A DNA stretch of 64,000 nt from Pedobacter sp. N36a (GTDB lineage: Bacteria > Bacteroidota > Bacteroidia > Sphingobacteriales > Sphingobacteriaceae). The DNA is taken from assembly GCF_014472395.1 (NCBI RefSeq), contig NZ_JACSZW010000009.1:150469-214468 (forward strand), read 5' to 3'. The translations under genes were made by a program, and so were the position numbers. This document shows, in pieces, positions 60,132-64,000 of this stretch (its first letter is position 1; each line of letters opens with the position of its first letter). The notes beneath the pieces are model-generated. The model saw only the letters and a program-made list of their open reading frames with translations. It was not told where the DNA came from and made no database searches.

Positions 60132-61279
60132 AGAACATATCTATATTAGGGTCTACAGGATCTGTAGGCACTCAAGCCTTGGAGGTAGTACAGGCAAATC
60201 CTGGATTATACAAGGTTTTAGCGTTAAGCGCTCAATGTAATGCCAGTTTATTGATCAGTCAGGCTTTAATATTTGCGCCTGAGCTTGTCGTAATTGGTGA
60301 TGAAAGTCAGTATTTGACGGTGAAAACTGCCTTGGCAGGGACTGCAATCAAGGTGCTGGCAGGTGAAGCTGCTTTATGCGAAGCTGCGGCTTTAGCAGGA
60401 GTAGATGTGGTATTGACCGCTGTAGTGGGCTCTGCAGGTTTAAAACCGACGATTGCTGCGATTGAAGCCGGAAAAGACATCGCCCTGGCCAATAAGGAAA
60501 CTTTGGTAGTAGCTGGTGATCTGATTACCAGTTTAGCGAAAAAACATGGGGTAAAGATTATTCCTGTGGATTCAGAGCATTCTGCGATTTTCCAATGCCT
60601 GGTAGGCGAAGGAAATGAAGCACTCGAAAAAATTTACCTGACTGCTTCTGGTGGCCCTTTCAGAGGGAAAGACCGGGAGTTTTTAGCCAATGTAACCAAA
60701 ATACAAGCCTTAAAACATCCCAATTGGGTGATGGGAGCTAAAATCACCATAGATTCAGCTTCCTTAATGAATAAAGGACTGGAAGTGATTGAAGCAAAAT
60801 GGTTATTTGACCTGGAAGCAGATCAGATTGATGTCATCGTACATCCACAATCAGTAATACATTCTATTGCGCAATTTAAGGACGGATCTATGAAGGCGCA
60901 AATGGGCGTTCCCGACATGAAATTACCAATTCATTACGCTTTAGCCTATCCGGAAAGAATAAGTACGGACTTTAAGCGTTTTAACTTTCTGGAGTACCCG
61001 GAACTGACCTTTTATCCGGCGGATAACGAAACCTTTAGAAATCTTGACCTGGCTTATACTGCTTTGAGAAAAGGAGGAAATATGCCATGTATTATTAATG
61101 CGGCCAATGAAGTGGTAGTAAACGCATTTTTACAGGATAAAATAGGCTTTTTGGAGATGAGTGAGGTGATTGAAAGCTGTATGGAAGGAATTGGATTTAT
61201 CGCCGAGCCAGGCCTGGAGAATTATCTGGAAACAGATCAGCATACGCGTATATTTGCGAATCAACTAGTAACAAAATAG
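60128..61279 (+). CDS. dxr: 1-deoxy-D-xylulose-5-phosphate reductoisomerase
   Basis: A 383-residue enzyme of the MEP isoprenoid pathway, with the NADPH motif ILGSTGSVGTQALEVV, the metal/substrate motif VDSEHSAIFQCL, TASGGPFRG and NHPKW-like KHPNWVMGAKITIDSASLMNKGLE. Starts with TTG inside the TTGA overlap with the GH3 gene. rseP is 37 bases downstream. Confidence 0.97.
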   Translation: MKNISILGSTGSVGTQALEVVQANPGLYKVLALSAQCNASLLISQALIFAPELVVIGDESQYLTVKTALAGTAIKVLAGEAALCEAAALAGVDVVLTAVVGSAGLKPTIAAIEAGKDIALANKETLVVAGDLITSLAKKHGVKIIPVDSEHSAIFQCLVGEGNEALEKIYLTASGGPFRGKDREFLANVTKIQALKHPNWVMGAKITIDSASLMNKGLEVIEAKWLFDLEADQIDVIVHPQSVIHSIAQFKDGSMKAQMGVPDMKLPIHYALAYPERISTDFKRFNFLEYPELTFYPADNETFRNLDLAYTALRKGGNMPCIINAANEVVVNAFLQDKIGFLEMSEVIESCMEGIGFIAEPGLENYLETDQHTRIFANQLVTK

Positions 61280-61316
61280 GAATTAACGAATCAAAATTAA
61301 AACATTAATATAAGAT

Positions 61317-62651
61317 ATGAGCGGATTGATTATGGCAGCCCAGTTGCTTCTAGGGTTATCGATACTGGTAATTTTACACGAATTAGGACATTTTCTGGCG
61401 GCGCGTGCCTTTGGGATTAAAGTAGAGAAGTTTTATTTGTTCTTTGACGCCTGGGGCTTCAAATTATTTAGCTTCAAACGTGGTGATTGTGAATACGGAA
61501 TAGGATGGCTGCCTTTAGGTGGCTACGTGAAAATTGCAGGGATGATCGATGAATCTATGGATACTGAGCAAATGAAACAACCCGCGCAGCCTTGGGAATT
61601 CAGGTCTAAACCAGCTTGGCAGCGTCTGATTGTCATGTTGGGTGGTGTAATTGTCAACATTGTAGTAGGTATCTTCATTTTCTGGATGATGACCTTCAAA
61701 TATGGAGAAACGTATATTCCAAATAGCTCTGTGCTGGTAGGGATCAATCCAGGAGAGATCGGTAAAGAAATCGGTTTACAAAGAGGAGATAGGGTAATTG
61801 CTGTAAATGGCAAGAAAGTAATTCGTTTTGAAGAACTGATCAGTTCTAAAGTCTTGCTTGGAAATACCACTTTAACCGTAGTTCGAGGTAATAAAACCTT
61901 AGATATTAAAGTTCCTGATAACATCTTAAATAAAGTATCTGACCAGGGAATTGAAGCCTTTATCAGCCGTGTGCCACTAAGAACAGCAACGGTAGACAGT
62001 GTGGTTGCAGGCAAACCTGCTGCTGTTTCGGGCGTGTTAAAAGGTGACCAGATTGTGGCCATTAACCAACAACCTGTTAAAAGTGACATTGATGTTCGCG
62101 AACTGATCTTAAAAAACAAAGGTAAAACGACTGATTTCACGATTAACCGTGCGGGAACAGCTTTAGACCTAAAGATTCCAGTGGACACTGCAGGAACCAT
62201 CGGCTTTGCCTTTAATCCAAATGAGATTAAACAAGAAACCATAAAATATAGCTTGCTTGCGGCGCTTCCTATTGGAGCAGATCAGGCATGGAAAACTTTT
62301 AGCGACAATGCCAAAGGAATCTGGAAAGTATTAACTGGAAAAATCAATGCCAATAAAGCATTCTCTGGTCCTGTAGAGATCGCACGTAAGGTTTACGGTG
62401 GTGAGTGGATCTGGGCTAGATTCTGGGCTTCAACAGGCTTTATTTCCATCGCATTGGCATTTATGAACTTATTACCTATTCCTGCATTGGACGGTGGACA
62501 CGTAGTATTCCTATTGATCGAAATGGTAAAAGGAAAACCATTGGGTGATAAATTTATGGAGCGCGCACAAATGGTGGGCTTCATGATGCTGCTGGCCTTG
62601 ATGGTCTTTGTATTGGGGAACGACTTGTTCAAGGTGTTCTTCAAACCTTAA
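61317..62651 (+). CDS. rseP: Site-2 metalloprotease RseP
   Basis: A 444-residue intramembrane protease: HELGH (21-25) in the first helix, two PDZ-like domains (about 120-195 and 215-280), and the third zinc ligand in NLLPIPALDGGH (Asp392). It cleaves anti-sigma factors and signal-peptide remnants. The dxr-rseP order is common in bacteria. hscB starts 4 bases after the stop. Confidence 0.96.
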   Translation: MSGLIMAAQLLLGLSILVILHELGHFLAARAFGIKVEKFYLFFDAWGFKLFSFKRGDCEYGIGWLPLGGYVKIAGMIDESMDTEQMKQPAQPWEFRSKPAWQRLIVMLGGVIVNIVVGIFIFWMMTFKYGETYIPNSSVLVGINPGEIGKEIGLQRGDRVIAVNGKKVIRFEELISSKVLLGNTTLTVVRGNKTLDIKVPDNILNKVSDQGIEAFISRVPLRTATVDSVVAGKPAAVSGVLKGDQIVAINQQPVKSDIDVRELILKNKGKTTDFTINRAGTALDLKIPVDTAGTIGFAFNPNEIKQETIKYSLLAALPIGADQAWKTFSDNAKGIWKVLTGKINANKAFSGPVEIARKVYGGEWIWARFWASTGFISIALAFMNLLPIPALDGGHVVFLLIEMVKGKPLGDKFMERAQMVGFMMLLALMVFVLGNDLFKVFFKP

Positions 62652-62655
62652 AGCA

Positions 62656-63192
62656 ATGGTAGATTACTTTGAATTTTACGGTTTGCCCGTTACTTTTCAT
62701 CCCGATGCTGCGGAGATCAAAAGAAAGTTTTACGAGCTGAGCAAAAAGTATCACCCGGATTTCTATATCAATGAATCGGAGGAGAAACAGGCAGAAGTTT
62801 TGGAACTAACCACCATCAATAATAAAGCATACCAGGTGTTAAGTAATCCTCAGAAAAGGGTGCATTACATCCTGGAATTGAAAGGTCAGTTAGTCGAAGG
62901 AGAGAATTATAGCCTTCCCCAGTCTTTCCTAATGGAAATGATGGACGTAAATGAAGCGCTGATGGATTTGCAATTTGATCCGGATGCGGAGCGTTTAGCC
63001 ACCTTGAAAACTGAGGTAGACGAAATAGAAAAGGGTTTAAGTGATCAAATCGCTGCCCTGACGACTTCTTTTGAGCTTAAGGATAAGGAAGCCCAGCTTC
63101 GCATTCTGAACGCTATAAAGGATTTATATTACCGCAATAAATACTTGTACCGAATCCGGGAAAGTATCAAAAAGGCAGAATCTGCCGCATAA
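62656..63192 (+). CDS. hscB: Fe-S co-chaperone HscB
   Basis: A 178-residue J-domain protein: VDYFEFYGLPVTFHPDAAEI, then SKKYHPDFYINESEEKQ with the HPD motif, followed by the three-helix HscB C-terminal domain that binds IscU (SFLMEMMDVNEALMDL). ATG 62656 is used; a longer frame from 62608 would sit inside rseP. It is at the end of the GT/GH3/dxr/rseP operon, far from hscA (10.8-12.6 kb). Confidence 0.93.
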   Translation: MVDYFEFYGLPVTFHPDAAEIKRKFYELSKKYHPDFYINESEEKQAEVLELTTINNKAYQVLSNPQKRVHYILELKGQLVEGENYSLPQSFLMEMMDVNEALMDLQFDPDAERLATLKTEVDEIEKGLSDQIAALTTSFELKDKEAQLRILNAIKDLYYRNKYLYRIRESIKKAESAA

Positions 63193-63202
63193 GGTGTTAC
63201 GG

Positions 63203-63238
63203 CATTGTAAAAAAGCCTGTTCGGGCTTTTTTACAATG
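63203..63238 (+). terminator. Intrinsic terminator after hscB
   Basis: CATTGTAAAAAAGCC (63203-63217) pairs perfectly with 63224-63238 (15 bp, 6-base loop); the 3' arm contains six T. It ends the long plus-strand operon. Confidence 0.92.
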
Positions 63239-63274
63239 TTTGTTTGCGCTACTTTTGAGTTCAAACCCATTTAT

Positions 63275-63559
63275 ATGAACACACTATCCATTTTTAGAAA
63301 AGTTGCCGTAGCTGAAGGGCTGTCTTACCTGCTGTTGTTATTTATAGCAATGCCATTGAAATACTGGGCCGATATGCCGCTTGCGGTTAAATATACCGGC
63401 TGGGCGCATGGCTTACTGTTTGTGATGTACATCGTGATCCTAATCATGGCCTGGACAGAGTATAAGTGGAATTTCAAGAAAGTAGCGATGATTGGCGCTG
63501 CTTCTTTACTTCCTTTTGCACCGTTTATCGTGGACAAAAAGTTAAAAGAAGAAAATTAA
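63275..63559 (+). CDS. DUF3817 membrane protein
   Basis: A 94-residue protein with three helices and the DUF3817 pattern (VAVAEGLSYLLLLFIAMPLK, then VKYTGWAHGLLFVMYI). Family function is unknown. ATG 63275 is chosen; the longer frame from 63194 would start inside the terminator of hscB. Confidence 0.88.
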   Translation: MNTLSIFRKVAVAEGLSYLLLLFIAMPLKYWADMPLAVKYTGWAHGLLFVMYIVILIMAWTEYKWNFKKVAMIGAASLLPFAPFIVDKKLKEEN

Positions 63560-63568
63560 ATTAAAAAG

Positions 63569-63599
63569 TTTGCATTTATAAAACAAGTTCCTATATTTG
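63569..63599 (+). promoter_or_regulatory. Promoter of tRNA-Leu
   Basis: TTTG (63569-63572), a 19-base spacer and TATATTTG (63592-63599): an ideal Bacteroidota -33/-7 promoter, 21 bases before the tRNA. Confidence 0.8.
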
Positions 63600-63620
63600 C
63601 AACCCGCTAACGAAGGAAAT

Positions 63621-63700
63621 GCCCGGATGGCGGAATTGGTAGACGCGCTGGTCTCAAACACCTGTGGGAAACCGTGCCGGTTCGACTCCGGCTCCGGGTA
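63621..63700 (+). tRNA. tRNA-Leu (CAA anticodon)
   Basis: An 80-base class II tRNA. Acceptor GCCCGGA/TCCGGGT (G-U at the first pair), D arm GCG/CGC, anticodon loop CTCAAAC with CAA (63655-63657), an 11-base variable arm, and T arm GCCGG-TTCGACT-CCGGC. CCA is not encoded; the discriminator A is 63700. The anticodon stem has one T-T mismatch. It reads TTG leucine codons. Confidence 0.95.
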
Positions 63701-63726
63701 CATACCGGACTGATGTCCGAAGAATC

Positions 63727-63759
63727 AAAGGGTTGCTCATAAAAAAGCAACCCTTTTTT
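63727..63759 (+). terminator. Intrinsic terminator after tRNA-Leu
   Basis: AAAGGGTTGC (63727-63736) pairs with GCAACCCTTT (63747-63756), and the T run continues to 63759. A short CGGAC/GTCCG hairpin lies between the tRNA and this terminator. Confidence 0.9.
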
Positions 63760-63760
63760 A

Positions 63761-63796
63761 TTGATCCTCTGTAAGTTATGCCTGAAGGTGGATCAA
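63761..63796. repeat. Inverted repeat between tRNA terminator and transposase
   Basis: TTGATCC (63761-63767) and GGATCAA (63790-63796) are perfect inverted arms. The stretch lies between the tRNA terminator and the transposase frame and may include the left end of the insertion sequence; the element's other end is outside the window. Confidence 0.35.
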
Positions 63797-63865
63797 GCGG
63801 AATTCTTGGGGGGAAGGAAATAAATTCTTTCTTTTGCATTCGTAAACCAAACGAAAATTTTCATT

Positions 63866-64000
63866 TTGAGTCAAGCCGAGCAAACCCTGATCAGTTTATT
63901 ATTACCGGAAGGTATTCTGGATTATTTTGAATTAACGCAGGTAGAAAAAGAAGGTAAGATGCTAAACATCTACCTTGAAGAGAAAAATATAGCCCCAGAT
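63866..64000 (+). mobile_element. Probable transposase, N-terminal part of an insertion sequence (cut by window edge)
   Basis: An open frame from TTG 63866 runs off the end of the window with 45 codons: SQAEQTLISLLLPEGILDYF, then ELTQVEKEGKMLNIYLEE. The LLLPEGILDYFE stretch resembles N-region proteins of ISAon1-type transposases seen in Bacteroidota. Only the start is visible, so the call rests on pattern recognition. Placement just past a tRNA-Leu gene is a frequent site for mobile DNA. Confidence 0.6.

Noticed and set aside
61523..62242. Minus-strand frame of 239 codons inside rseP
   Set aside because: Antisense to a fully conserved protease gene; low-complexity Ser/Ile/Pro composition and no start context.
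63654..63839. Minus-strand frame of 61 codons across the tRNA-Leu gene, ending GAGVEPARFPTGV
   Set aside because: It is antisense to the tRNA and its terminator; this peptide is a familiar false annotation arising from tRNA complements.
1..64000. CRISPR arrays, prophage, restriction or other defence systems
   Set aside because: No regularly spaced direct repeats, no cas, phage structural, integrase or restriction genes were found in any frame.

Overview
The window looks like a chromosomal segment from a member of the Bacteroidota, most likely the Sphingobacteriaceae (Pedobacter-like). The evidence is a SusC/SusD pair, gliding-motility homologues gldF, gldG and gldC, a bifunctional HisB, a DUF3810 protein, TANNTTTG-type promoter elements, and almost no Shine-Dalgarno sequences. 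It is gene-dense housekeeping DNA. No prophage, CRISPR array or defence island is visible. The only mobile DNA is the start of a probable transposase at the right edge, just past a tRNA-Leu gene.

Layout. 1-8 kb: susC-susD, gldF-gldG and dnaN on the plus strand. 9.1-9.8 kb: a DedA protein. 9.8-17 kb, minus strand: M1 peptidase, dihydroorotase, DUF3810 protein, HscA and an S1/P1-nuclease or phospholipase-C-like enzyme. 17-19.5 kb: RhlE-type helicase, gldC and two small membrane proteins. 19.7-20.7 kb, minus: DUF421 protein and alkylguanine methyltransferase. 20.8-28.3 kb: a partial cytochrome c maturation set (ccmB, ccmC, ccmD-like, ccmE, ccmF) interleaved with glutamate dehydrogenase and MsrA. 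28.4-31.6 kb: DUF2520 protein, [2Fe-2S] ferredoxin-IscX-KdsC-like phosphatase, a Spy-like protein and Maf. 31.6-38.8 kb, minus: Ppx/GppA, an ABC exporter pair, dnaJ, grpE, ftsE and acyl-CoA reductase. 38.9-41.2 kb: ferredoxin, UspA, NlpC/P60 and OsmC. 41.2-49.3 kb, minus: a complete hisGDCBHAF(IE) operon followed by a WD40 protein. 49.6-63.6 kb, plus: L,D-transpeptidase, BatA/vWA protein, a metal-site-deficient dihydroorotase paralogue, an acidic protein, a DUF4199 protein, then a tightly packed run of two glycosyltransferases, a membrane protein, a GH3-type adenylating enzyme, dxr, rseP and hscB, and finally a DUF3817 protein and tRNA-Leu.

How the genes work together. The ccm genes form a System I haem-delivery pathway whose CcmE carries a CxxxY motif in place of HxxxY. 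The hscA, fdx, iscX and hscB genes are the chaperone half of the ISC iron-sulfur pathway, scattered over 50 kb. The his operon encodes all ten histidine-pathway activities. The right-hand operon links polyprenyl-type glycosyltransfer, an adenylating enzyme and isoprenoid precursor synthesis, and is probably devoted to the cell envelope.

No stretch longer than 300 bases lacks a gene. The longest gap (49275-49567) lies between hisG and the L,D-transpeptidase and holds divergent promoters and two hairpins. The most interesting signals are the Cys-type CcmE, the dead dihydroorotase paralogue, the GT/GH3/dxr operon, perfect inverted repeats at the gdh, ccmC and osmC starts, and a recurrent placement of the -7 box so close to the start codon that the mRNAs should be leaderless or nearly so.
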